From Clostridium chromiireducens (GTDB taxonomy: Bacteria; Bacillota; Clostridia; Clostridiales; Clostridiaceae): a stretch of 64,000 nt of DNA. The position numbers were made by a program, and so were the translations under genes. The notes under the pieces are model-generated. The model searched no databases and was not told where the DNA came from. It was given only the letters and a program-made list of their open reading frames with translations. Position 1 is the stretch's first letter; each line of letters starts with the position of its first letter. Of this stretch, positions 56,329 to 64,000 are shown one piece after another. The stretch lies in assembly GCF_002029255.1 (NCBI RefSeq), contig NZ_MZGT01000022.1, positions 1-64,000 on the forward strand, written 5' to 3'.

Positions 56329-57144
56329 TTAAGACACTTTATTCTTAAGTCTTAATTTATCAGCTATAATCGCGATAAATTCACTATTTGTTGGCTTGCC
56401 TTTATCATTATGAACTGTATATCCAAATAATCTGTTTATAGCCTCTATTTGGCCTCTACCCCATGCAACTTCTATTGCATGTCTTATTGCTCTTTCAACT
56501 CTTGAAGCTGTTGTATTGTACTTCTTAGCTATTGAAGGATATAACTCTTTAGTTACTGCTGATAATAATTCCATATCGTTAACAACCATAGTTATTGCTT
56601 CTCTTAAATACATGTACCCTTTAATATGCGCAGGTACTCCAACTTCATGTATGATACTAGTAATTTCTGTTTCTAAATCTATAGGTGTCTTTGTTTTTGT
56701 TTCATTTGAAGAAATAATTGATGATTGATATGAAGTTCTAATACTTGTTTCTTGAAGTGTAGAAGAATTAAACATTTCTCTTATTCTTTTTGTAAATACT
56801 TCCATATCAAAAGGTTTTACAGTATAATAATCTGCTCCTAGTGTTATAGCCTGTTGAGTAATTTTATCCTGCCCAACTGCTGATAATATTATTATTCTTG
56901 GAACTTTCTCTAATTGCATTGTATTTAATTTTTCAAGTACACCTAACCCATCTAGATGAGGCATGATAATATCAAGAATTACCAAATCCGGTTTTCTTTC
57001 TACAATCAGCTCTAATGCCTCTCTCCCATCTTTTGCAATTCCTGTAACAATTATATCTCTCTGATTTAATAAATAATCATTTAAGATGCTACAAAATTCC
57101 TTATTATCGTCAGCAATAAGTACAGATATTTTTGAATCTTCCAT
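56329..57144 (-). CDS. spo0A: Stage 0 sporulation protein A (Spo0A)
   Basis: Master response regulator of sporulation and solventogenesis. Receiver: [10 protein letters not shown], phosphoacceptor in [23 protein letters not shown] and TVKPFD. C-terminal DNA-binding domain: [18 protein letters not shown] and the recognition helix [26 protein letters not shown]. The C-terminus [17 protein letters not shown] is typical. ATG 57144 follows AAGGAGA at 9 nt and gives 271 residues; the ATG at 57168 lies before that site. Downstream of spoIVB, as in nearly all clostridia, but separated by a strong terminator and a 570-bp control region. Confidence 0.97.
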   Translation of the reverse strand: MEDSKISVLIADDNKEFCSILNDYLLNQRDIIVTGIAKDGREALELIVERKPDLVILDIIMPHLDGLGVLEKLNTMQLEKVPRIIILSAVGQDKITQQAITLGADYYTVKPFDMEVFTKRIREMFNSSTLQETSIRTSYQSSIISSNETKTKTPIDLETEITSIIHEVGVPAHIKGYMYLREAITMVVNDMELLSAVTKELYPSIAKKYNTTASRVERAIRHAIEVAWGRGQIEAINRLFGYTVHNDKGKPTNSEFIAIIADKLRLKNKVS

Positions 57145-57209
57145 ATCTTTTTCTCTCCTTTTGTCCATTCTAAAATTATGTTTAACTTTTTATTTTATTT
57201 ACCCATATA

Positions 57210-57321
57210 ACCTTTCTTATTGAATAATGTCACTCTAAAATTTTTATAACATAAGGTTATTTCAACAAATTTTTGTAAGATTTCTTTTTATTATAGGGGT
57301 ATGTACCTTTCTTATTGAATA
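57210..57321. repeat. Two 17-bp direct repeats in the spo0A control region
   Basis: ACCTTTCTTATTGAATA occurs identically at 57210-57226 and 57305-57321, 95 bp apart, upstream of spo0A. In minus-strand orientation each copy lies just before an AT-rich -10-like stretch, so they may be protein sites in two promoters. Confidence 0.65.
57260..57268 (-). promoter_or_regulatory. Candidate 0A box
   Basis: Minus strand TTGTTGAAA differs in one base from the Spo0A box TTGTCGAAA and lies between the two direct repeats, about 120 bp before the spo0A start. It suggests autoregulation. Confidence 0.4.
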
Positions 57322-57696
57322 TCCATTAATATATTTAATCTTCGGTAAATATTTAATAGGTTTTATTGTTTTAATGTATTTATCTTCCACTATTTGTAAA
57401 TTATACACTTTTTTTCTCAGAAAGTAAATAGTTTATATTAAAATACTTTTAGGTATTTTTATAAATAAACTTGTAACTATATATTTCCTTAATTCTCAAT
57501 TATTTAGATAATATATATTTATTATATAATTATATTACTTTTTCTACAATGTATATTTATTATAGTAATAAAATTATACCAAATTTATTTAATTATGCTG
57601 AAAATTCCTAGACAAATCTATTTATTCTACTATTTTTCTTCAACAACACTTTTTAATGAAATTTTGATTATTTTAAATTCTGACTGTTACTATCAT

Positions 57697-57747
57697 AAAA
57701 TAATAAAATTAGGTGAAGCATTCTGCTTCACCTAATTTTATTATTTT
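57697..57747 (-). terminator. Terminator of spoIVB
   Basis: A perfect 24-bp inverted repeat (57697-57720 with 57724-57747) with a 3-nt loop. It includes the spoIVB stop codon. The region 57322-57696 to its left is AT-rich without ORF. Confidence 0.8.
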
Positions 57748-58931
57748 ATTATTCCTGCATCTTGCAGCATCCATTCAATATATATACCATACCCTGTATC
57801 TGGCTTATTTATAAGCACATGTGTTATAGCTCCTATAATCTTTCCATTTTGTATTATGGGACTTCCACTCATTCCTTGGACTATTCCTCCAGTTTTCTCT
57901 AGTAAGCGTGGATCAGTAATTTTAATTACCATACTTTTTGAACCTGCATTAGATTGATTTAATAATTTTTCAATTTCAATATCATATTCTTGAGGTCCAG
58001 TTTCATCAATTGTTGTTATTATTTTTGCTTTTCCTGTAGTTATTTCATCCCTAAATCCTACTTTAAGCGGTTTTATTTTTTTGTTTAGTGCTTCAGTATT
58101 TTTAATTTCTCCAAATATTCCACTTTGCGTGTTCTTATCGATGCTTCCAGTTGGATTTTCTTCATTTAAGAAAATTCCTTTTAATTCACCCGGTGAACCT
58201 CTTTCACCTTTTCTTACACTTATTATTGAAGATTCTAAAACATCTCCTTTTTTGATTAAGAAAGGTTCATTTGTATCACAATCTGTAATTGGGTGGCCTA
58301 ACGCACCAAACTTTTTCGTTTTGGCATCAAAAAACGTCATTGTTCCTACTCCTGCTGTGGAATCTCTTATCCATAAACCGATTTTATAATCTTTATTATT
58401 TTCTTTTTTTAAATGTATTATTTTTGATAGATTTTCTCCATTTCTTAATATATCGACTTTTATATCTTCCTTATCACATTCCTTAATAGTTTTTAGTAAG
58501 TCAAGAGAATTTTCCATTTCTTCATCATTTATCTTTAAAATGACATCTCCAATTTCTAATCCTCCAACTTTACCAGGACTTTCTTCTTTTTTATTGTCAA
58601 TCTCTATATCAGAATATCCTACAATCAGTACACCTTCACTATTTACTCTTACACCTATTGGATTTCCACCTGGATAAAGTTCTAATTCTTTTATTTTTTG
58701 AACTTGTAAAGATTTCAGTGGTATCATTCCTAAAAACTTTATTTCATACTCATCATCATTTTCACCAGATTTATTTATTGTATTTCCTATAGGTGCAATC
58801 GATAATACTGTTTTTTCATCTTTAGTGTAGATTTTATTTGGCAATTTCCTTATACTTATTGTGGTCATTAAAATTAGAATCAGGATTGGAGTCATAATTA
58901 AACTAGTTGTGCATAAAAGTTTTTTCTTCAT
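57741..58931 (-). CDS. spoIVB: SpoIVB signalling serine peptidase
   Basis: Forespore peptidase (family S55) that crosses into the intermembrane space and triggers sigma-K activation. N-terminal membrane/secretion helix (SLIMTPILILILMTTISI), PDZ domain (about 100-185; SPGKVGGLEIGDVILKIND), then the peptidase domain with the catalytic histidine in FGALGHPITD and the serine in GIVQGMSGSPIIQNGKIIGAITHVL. Length 396 is usual. AAGGAGG precedes the ATG. Expected to be transcribed by sigma-G (and F) in the forespore; I did not pick out the promoter. Confidence 0.95.
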   Translation of the reverse strand: MKKKLLCTTSLIMTPILILILMTTISIRKLPNKIYTKDEKTVLSIAPIGNTINKSGENDDEYEIKFLGMIPLKSLQVQKIKELELYPGGNPIGVRVNSEGVLIVGYSDIEIDNKKEESPGKVGGLEIGDVILKINDEEMENSLDLLKTIKECDKEDIKVDILRNGENLSKIIHLKKENNKDYKIGLWIRDSTAGVGTMTFFDAKTKKFGALGHPITDCDTNEPFLIKKGDVLESSIISVRKGERGSPGELKGIFLNEENPTGSIDKNTQSGIFGEIKNTEALNKKIKPLKVGFRDEITTGKAKIITTIDETGPQEYDIEIEKLLNQSNAGSKSMVIKITDPRLLEKTGGIVQGMSGSPIIQNGKIIGAITHVLINKPDTGYGIYIEWMLQDAGIIK

Positions 58932-59103
58932 ATTTCTCTCCTCCTTCTACTTACTAATATTAATTTCCCCACTGCACTCAAGTCTTATCCTATAGGAACG
59001 TTGTTATTGTAGACAAAAAATTTAGCATCTACTAAATTTTAAGTATATATATTTTCATTTCTTTTACATCTTTTATTAAAAAATTCGAAAGCAATTTAAA
59101 CAA

Positions 59104-59139
59104 AAAAATAAAACCACGCAATCGCATGGTTTTATTTTT
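59104..59139 (-). terminator. Terminator of the dxs-recN cluster
   Basis: On the minus strand AAAATAAAACCATGC and GCGTGGTTTTATTTT pair with one wobble around a 4-nt loop, 25 bp after the recN stop. Confidence 0.75.
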
Positions 59140-59163
59140 ACCAATTTTTATTTTGATATGTAT

Positions 59164-60849
59164 TTATTTTTTAATTTCTAATTTTTTTGCTTCACTTAAT
59201 CTTATCATTTCTTTGACATTATTTAATGTTGCCTCAGTAACATCATCACCTGCTAACATTTTACTTATCTCCAATTCTTTTTCTTCTTTTAATAATATTT
59301 TTATTTTAGTAAATGTCTTATTGTCCATTACTCTTTTCATTACAAAATAATGATAATCTGATAGAACTGCTATCTGTGGCAAATGTGTTATACATAAAAT
59401 CTGATGTGTTTTAGATAACTGGTACATTTTTTCTCCTACTCTTTGCGCAACTGCTCCACTAATTCCTGTATCTATTTCATCAAAAATTAGTGTAGGAATT
59501 TCATCTTTTTCTGCAAAGACACATTTTAATGCTAACATTATTCTAGACAACTCGCCGCCAGATAACACCTTTTCTAATGGCATCAACGGTTCTCCTGGAT
59601 TTGTTGATATTAAAAAACTTACATCATCAAATCCTCTTTCATTAAACTCTCCTTGTATCACGCTTATTTCCATTCTTGATTTTTCTAAGCCTACAAACGC
59701 AAGTTCTCTTAATATTTTTTCTTCAAGAAGCTTACTTTTATCTAATCTAAGATCATGAATAACTAAAGCAACTTCCTTCATTTTAGATAAGATTACCCTT
59801 TCCTTTTCCTTAAGGGCTTCTATTATCTTTTCTGAATTTACTATCTCATCATATTCCTTTTTTATTTTTTCATGATATTGTAAAATTTCCGGAATGGTCG
59901 GTGCATACTTTTTCTTATAAGTATTAATCTCATAAATTCTAGCATTTACTTTATCTAAAGCATCCTGATCATAAACTACATCTTCAGCCATATCTCTAAT
60001 TTCATGGCTAGCTTCCTCAATAATATAAAATGCCTCTTCAATAGCCTCCTTATTCTTCTTAATTTTCTCAAAGTGGCTTTCTACATTTGATAGTTCTTGA
60101 ATTACCTTTGAAATTGAGTCAATTACACTAAATTCTTCATTTCCATTTAAAATCCCAAATGATATAGCTAAACTATTATTTATTTTTTCAGCATTTGCTA
60201 AAATATTATACTCTTCTTTTAATGTTTCTTCTTCATTCTCTTTAAGTTTAGATTTTTCAATATCTTCAATTTGAAATTTTAAATAGTCAAGTAATTTCTC
60301 TCTATCTGTATTTCCAGAAATCCTTTTTATTTCTTCTTTAACATCAAATAGTTCTTCCCTCAAATTACTGAATTTATTTAAAGGATCTATTATTTCATTA
60401 CCTATAAAGCCGTCCAAATATAATATATGAGTATTTCTTTGTAACAGATCCTGATTTTGATGTTGTCCATGAATGTCCAAAAGTCTTGCTCTAATCTTTC
60501 TTAACTGTGATGTAATTAAGCTTTTTCCGTTAACTTTGATTAAATTCTTTCCACTTATGTGACTTTCTCTAGAAATAATTAATATATCATCATTCTCAAT
60601 ATCTAGTTCTTCTAAAACAGTTAACACTTTTGAATTTTCTATTGAAAATAACGCTTCTACATAAGTTTTATCTTCACCAGTTCGTATTAAATTTTTGGAA
60701 AATTTACCACCAAGAACAAAGTCTATTGCATCAATCATAATAGACTTTCCAGCTCCCGTTTCTCCAGATAATATATTAAATCCTTCACTAAAATTAATTG
60801 TCAGTTCCTCTATTAAGGCAAAATTTTTAATATTTAATTGAATCAGCAT
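59164..60849 (-). CDS. recN: DNA repair protein RecN
   Basis: SMC-like ATPase acting at double-strand breaks. Walker A LSGETGAGKSIMIDAIDFVLGG, long central coiled coil (about 150-360) interrupted by QHQNQDLL in the hinge-near loop, signature VLSGGELSRIMLALK and Walker B PTLIFDEIDTGISG near the C-terminus. The length of 561 is normal. AAGGGTGGG precedes the ATG. It is the last gene of the dxs-tlyA-nadK-argR-recN run, 18 bp after argR. Confidence 0.96.
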   Translation of the reverse strand: MLIQLNIKNFALIEELTINFSEGFNILSGETGAGKSIMIDAIDFVLGGKFSKNLIRTGEDKTYVEALFSIENSKVLTVLEELDIENDDILIISRESHISGKNLIKVNGKSLITSQLRKIRARLLDIHGQHQNQDLLQRNTHILYLDGFIGNEIIDPLNKFSNLREELFDVKEEIKRISGNTDREKLLDYLKFQIEDIEKSKLKENEEETLKEEYNILANAEKINNSLAISFGILNGNEEFSVIDSISKVIQELSNVESHFEKIKKNKEAIEEAFYIIEEASHEIRDMAEDVVYDQDALDKVNARIYEINTYKKKYAPTIPEILQYHEKIKKEYDEIVNSEKIIEALKEKERVILSKMKEVALVIHDLRLDKSKLLEEKILRELAFVGLEKSRMEISVIQGEFNERGFDDVSFLISTNPGEPLMPLEKVLSGGELSRIMLALKCVFAEKDEIPTLIFDEIDTGISGAVAQRVGEKMYQLSKTHQILCITHLPQIAVLSDYHYFVMKRVMDNKTFTKIKILLKEEKELEISKMLAGDDVTEATLNNVKEMIRLSEAKKLEIKK

Positions 60850-60867
60850 TTCATCCCACCCTTAAAT

Positions 60868-61320
60868 TTATGATGACATTCTTTTTCTTATCTTATCTAC
60901 TAAATCCTCAGCACTTTCAATACTTCTAACTAAAATAAAAATTGTATTATCTCCAGCTACAGTACCTGCAATATCTGCACTTTCCAGATTATCAATAGCC
61001 TCAGCTGTAATTGGCGCTGAGCCAGTTATGGTTTTTATGACAACCATTTTATCTACATTTTCTACAGAAAGTACAGTATTTGCCAAAATGTTACTTAATC
61101 TATCTATGATGTTTTTTTGTTCCCCTGTTGACACTACATATTTAGACTTACCATTACCTGACTGCATCTTAATTAATTTCAAATTCTTTATATCTCTTGA
61201 TACAGTAGCTTGTGTTACATCAAAACCTTCTTTTTTCAATACATCTGCTAATTCCTCTTGAGTTTCTATTTCTCTTGAACCTATGATTTCCAATATTTTT
61301 GTATGCCTTTTTGATTTCAA
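60868..61320 (-). CDS. argR: Arginine repressor
   Basis: A 150-residue hexameric regulator. N-terminal winged helix ([44 protein letters not shown]) and C-terminal arginine-binding trimer domain with [13 protein letters not shown] (GDDT-type motif). Starts at TTG 61320, which overlaps the nadK stop in TTGA (4 bp), with GGTGAG upstream, so translation is coupled. In clostridia it is a fixed part of this cluster. Confidence 0.95.
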   Translation of the reverse strand: MKSKRHTKILEIIGSREIETQEELADVLKKEGFDVTQATVSRDIKNLKLIKMQSGNGKSKYVVSTGEQKNIIDRLSNILANTVLSVENVDKMVVIKTITGSAPITAEAIDNLESADIAGTVAGDNTIFILVRSIESAEDLVDKIRKRMSS

Positions 61321-62171
61321 AGTTTCTCACCATCACATTCTTTAGAATTATTTAAAATCTTACTTCTTAATACTTTAAAATAATCATAATCATCAAAAAC
61401 AAGTAATTTTACATTCTTTTTATTTTTGCTTAATTTCACTGAGGTTTCGTGATCAATTTTTATTGCTTTTTGGCCATCCACAGTTAAATATATTTTTTCT
61501 TCTTCATGATCTGCATATATTTCAATCAGACTATCACCCTTTAATACAATAGTTTGCATGCTTTTTGTGTGCGGACATATTGGTGTTATAGTTATTAGCT
61601 CCAAATCTGGATATATAAATGGACCTCCTGCCGAAAATGAATATGCTGTAGATCCAGTTGGTGTAGCTATTATTAGTCCATCACCTTTAAACGTCGAATA
61701 TATTTTGCCATCTACGAATATCGTAAATTTAACCATCCTTGATAATGTTCCTCTAGCTAGTACTACATCATTCAACGCTTTTAGTTCTTCGTTATTTGTT
61801 GGTGATTCAACTTTACAATTAAGCATCATTCGATCAACAATTTTGTATTTGCCACCTTTTAATTTTTTCAATGCAATATCAATATCTGATATATCAACAC
61901 TTGATAAAAAACCTAAATTGCCTATGTTTATTCCTAAAATAGGTGAATTAAAACTTTTATTTAGCGATCTAGCTATTCCTAAAAGAGTACCATCTCCGCC
62001 AAGAACAACAAGTAAATCAATACCACTCAAGTCCTGTTTTTCTATATCAAAAGAATTAAAAACTGCTACATCATTAACATTAAATTCTTCTCTAAATTTT
62101 TTAACAACCATATTTAATATTTTATCATCTTTGTCTTTTGACGGATTAATTGCAATCCCAATATTATTCAT
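61317..62171 (-). CDS. nadK: NAD kinase
   Basis: Phosphorylates NAD to NADP. The GGDG motif is [19 protein letters not shown], the substrate motif is [16 protein letters not shown] (NE/D form), and the catalytic/acidic loop is [22 protein letters not shown]. Length 284 is standard. GGAGG precedes the ATG by 3-4 nt, and the gene lies 16 bp after tlyA. NADP made here feeds NfnAB and other NADPH enzymes. Confidence 0.96.
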   Translation of the reverse strand: MNNIGIAINPSKDKDDKILNMVVKKFREEFNVNDVAVFNSFDIEKQDLSGIDLLVVLGGDGTLLGIARSLNKSFNSPILGINIGNLGFLSSVDISDIDIALKKLKGGKYKIVDRMMLNCKVESPTNNEELKALNDVVLARGTLSRMVKFTIFVDGKIYSTFKGDGLIIATPTGSTAYSFSAGGPFIYPDLELITITPICPHTKSMQTIVLKGDSLIEIYADHEEEKIYLTVDGQKAIKIDHETSVKLSKNKKNVKLLVFDDYDYFKVLRSKILNNSKECDGEKL

Positions 62172-62187
62172 AGCTCCTCCAAAGAAG

Positions 62188-62997
62188 TTAAATTTCTACG
62201 TGTGATTCTTCTACTACTATATCTATATCTTCTAATCTAAAATCACTTTCTTTATTCTTATCTTTCGTAAAATAGACCAAATATTCCCTATTCCCCTCTG
62301 GTCCTTTAATTGGGGAATAACCTACTCCCAAAATATTTAATTCTTGTTGAATTAGAAAATTAACAATATCATGAACTACTTCTTTATGAGTACTTATTTC
62401 TCTTACAACACCTTTTTTACCAACCTTTTCACGACCTGCTTCAAATTGAGGTTTTATAAGTGCTACAACTTCACCGCTGCCTTTTAATAGATTCAAAGTT
62501 GCTGGCATTATCTTTTTTAATGATATAAAAGACACATCTATTGAAGCAAAATCCAAAGGCTCTCCTATATCCTCCAATTTAACATACCTAATGTTTGTTC
62601 TTTCCATGCAAACTACTCGATCATCAGTCCTTAACTTCCATGCAAACTGTCCATAACCAACATCTACAGAAAAAACTTTAGCAGCTCCATTTTGAAGCAT
62701 ACAGTCAGTAAAACCACCTGTAGATGCTCCTATATCCATACAAACTTTATTTTCTAATGAAATATCATATGAGTTCATAGCTTTTTCTAATTTAAGTCCA
62801 CCTCTACTAACATACTTAAGAGTTTCTCCTCTATATTCTATATCAGCACTAAAACTTACTTTTTCACCTGCTTTATCTACTTTTTGGCCATCAACATAAA
62901 CTTTCCCCTCCATTATACATGCTTTCGCTTTTTCCCTAGAAGTAATTATGCCCTTTTCAACTAAAAGTAAATCAAGTCTTTCCTTTTTTTCTGCCAT
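62188..62997 (-). CDS. tlyA: TlyA-family rRNA 2'-O-methyltransferase
   Basis: A 269-residue protein: N-terminal S4 RNA-binding domain (RLDLLLVEKGIITSREKAKACIMEGKVYVDG) and an FtsJ-like methyltransferase domain with SAM motif VCMDIGASTGGFTDCMLQNGA and VALIKPQFE; catalytic K-D-K-E residues appear to be present. It modifies ribosomal RNA (in Mycobacterium, C1409/C1920); sensitivity to capreomycin depends on it there. AAGGAG precedes the ATG. It lies 12 bp after dxs. Confidence 0.95.
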   Translation of the reverse strand: MAEKKERLDLLLVEKGIITSREKAKACIMEGKVYVDGQKVDKAGEKVSFSADIEYRGETLKYVSRGGLKLEKAMNSYDISLENKVCMDIGASTGGFTDCMLQNGAAKVFSVDVGYGQFAWKLRTDDRVVCMERTNIRYVKLEDIGEPLDFASIDVSFISLKKIMPATLNLLKGSGEVVALIKPQFEAGREKVGKKGVVREISTHKEVVHDIVNFLIQQELNILGVGYSPIKGPEGNREYLVYFTKDKNKESDFRLEDIDIVVEESHVEI

Positions 62998-63009
62998 TTG
63001 TTTCTCCTT

Positions 63010-64000
63010 TTAATCATAAAGCTTTATAACAGCCTTACTTATGTTTTCGCAATCTAATTTGTATTCTTTATATAAAACATCTACATTTCCTTGAGGAATA
63101 AATTCATCATTATAACCAAGTGACCTAACAGTTCCTTTATAATCAATATCACTTAAGTAATTTTTTATTGCCGAACCTAATCCACCTTTTAAGATATTAT
63201 CTTCTATTGTTAAAATATTATATCCTTCTTTTTTAATTTTTTCTAGTAAATCTTTATCAATTGGTTTGATGAATGTTGCATTTACTATTGTTGGATTTAA
63301 TCCCTTTTCATATAATATATCCTTTGCAAGCATTGCGTGTTGAACCATTTTGCCAGTTGAAATAATACATACTTTAGAGCCTTCACTCAAGATCTCCCAT
63401 TTACCTTCTACTACTTCTTTGATTGGAGAAAGTGTATTTATTATGTTTCCACCACGTGGATATCTAATAGCTACTGGTGCATTCCTATTTAACGCCCATT
63501 TTAACAATACTTCGACCTCTTCTAAGCACTTTGGAGTCACAATATGTATATTGGGAATCATTGATAAATATGATAAGTCATTAATACCTTGATGTGTTTC
63601 ACCGTCTTCCCCAACTATTCCTGCTCTATCTATTGCAAACACAACTGGAAGATTTTGAATGCAAACATCGTGAAGTACTTGATCAAACGCCCTTTGTAAG
63701 AAAGTTGAATATACAGCAAAAACAGGCTTTAATCCATTGCTAGCCATTCCTGCCGCTAAAGTTACAGCATGCTCTTCTGCTATACCTACATCAAAAAATC
63801 TATCTTTATACTTTTGTGAAAAACATCTAAGTCCTGTTCCTTCTGGCATTGCCGCAGTAATAGCTACTATTTTTTCGTCTTCCGCCCCAAGGTTTGTTAA
63901 TGCTTTACCAAACGCTTTTGAGTAACTATTTTGAGGAGATACGTTTAATTCCCCACTTTCTAGATCAAACTTACCAACTGCATGATACTTACTAGGACTT
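63010..64000 (-). CDS. dxs: 1-deoxy-D-xylulose-5-phosphate synthase, C-terminal part
   Basis: First enzyme of the non-mevalonate isoprenoid pathway, TPP-dependent. The frame continues without stop past 63849 to the window edge (reading SPSKYHAVGKFDLESGELN at the edge), so the 5' half is outside. Visible: pyrimidine-binding domain with FFDVGIAEEHAVTLAAGMA, DRAGIVGEDGETHQGINDLSYL and the C-terminal transketolase domain. It heads the tlyA-nadK-argR-recN cluster. Confidence 0.95.
   Translation of the reverse strand, partial: SPSKYHAVGKFDLESGELNVSPQNSYSKAFGKALTNLGAEDEKIVAITAAMPEGTGLRCFSQKYKDRFFDVGIAEEHAVTLAAGMASNGLKPVFAVYSTFLQRAFDQVLHDVCIQNLPVVFAIDRAGIVGEDGETHQGINDLSYLSMIPNIHIVTPKCLEEVEVLLKWALNRNAPVAIRYPRGGNIINTLSPIKEVVEGKWEILSEGSKVCIISTGKMVQHAMLAKDILYEKGLNPTIVNATFIKPIDKDLLEKIKKEGYNILTIEDNILKGGLGSAIKNYLSDIDYKGTVRSLGYNDEFIPQGNVDVLYKEYKLDCENISKAVIKLYD

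Noticed and set aside
1..64000. Prophage, insertion sequence, integrative element, tRNA or rRNA genes
   Set aside because: No transposase, integrase, structural phage gene, att-like repeat or tRNA-like fold was seen on either strand.

Overview
The window is AT-rich chromosomal DNA of an anaerobic, spore-forming Clostridium. The evidence is the block dxs-tlyA-nadK-argR-recN-spoIVB-spo0A at the right end, together with NfnAB, an Fe-dependent butanol-type alcohol dehydrogenase, a thiolase, desulfoferrodoxin and many rho-independent terminators. The alcohol dehydrogenase with its sigma-54 regulator points to the solventogenic C. beijerinckii group, but species is an inference. No tRNA, rRNA, CRISPR array, insertion sequence or prophage is visible. 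Almost all genes lie on the minus strand.

Layout. 0-13 kb: a DEAD-box helicase, a PgaC/PgaD-like exopolysaccharide synthase pair, a Crp/Fnr regulator divergent from two YdcZ-type transporter genes, a YgjP-like metalloprotease, a Tet(M)-like ribosomal-protection GTPase, PlsC, and a run of small protein-YaaA-RNase Z-GNAT. 12-22 kb: azoreductase, desulfoferrodoxin, a chemoreceptor, a MASE3 histidine kinase, and an ECF sigma factor with its membrane anti-sigma candidate. 22-29 kb: an OmpR-type two-component system beside two GT-C glycosyltransferases; both promoters carry the same 11-bp-phased direct repeats. 29-37 kb: CPBP protease, a PLL-type beta-propeller lectin, an HTH-cupin regulator divergent from a drug/metabolite exporter, citrate synthase and a second chemoreceptor.

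37-47 kb is central metabolism: nfnA-nfnB (ferredoxin/NADH/NADPH balancing), the alcohol dehydrogenase with a textbook sigma-54 promoter and three upstream repeats next to an AcoR-like activator, thiolase, and a TetR regulator whose apparent operator occurs before its own gene and again before the thiolase gene. 47-56 kb: a metallophosphoesterase split by a one-base frameshift, a TPR plus double-AAA+ ATPase related to SpoVK/CbxX, a Spo0E-like small protein, a GNAT, a histidine phosphatase, a probable toxin-antitoxin pair (MqsR-like protein plus zinc finger-HTH-Panacea protein), and a uracil permease. 56-64 kb: the conserved sporulation/housekeeping cluster, with dxs cut by the window edge.

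The strongest leads are the two-component/glycosyltransferase regulon, the TetR-thiolase link, the sigma-54 alcohol dehydrogenase control region and the MqsR-like/Panacea pair. All family calls are from reading sequence motifs; no database search was possible.
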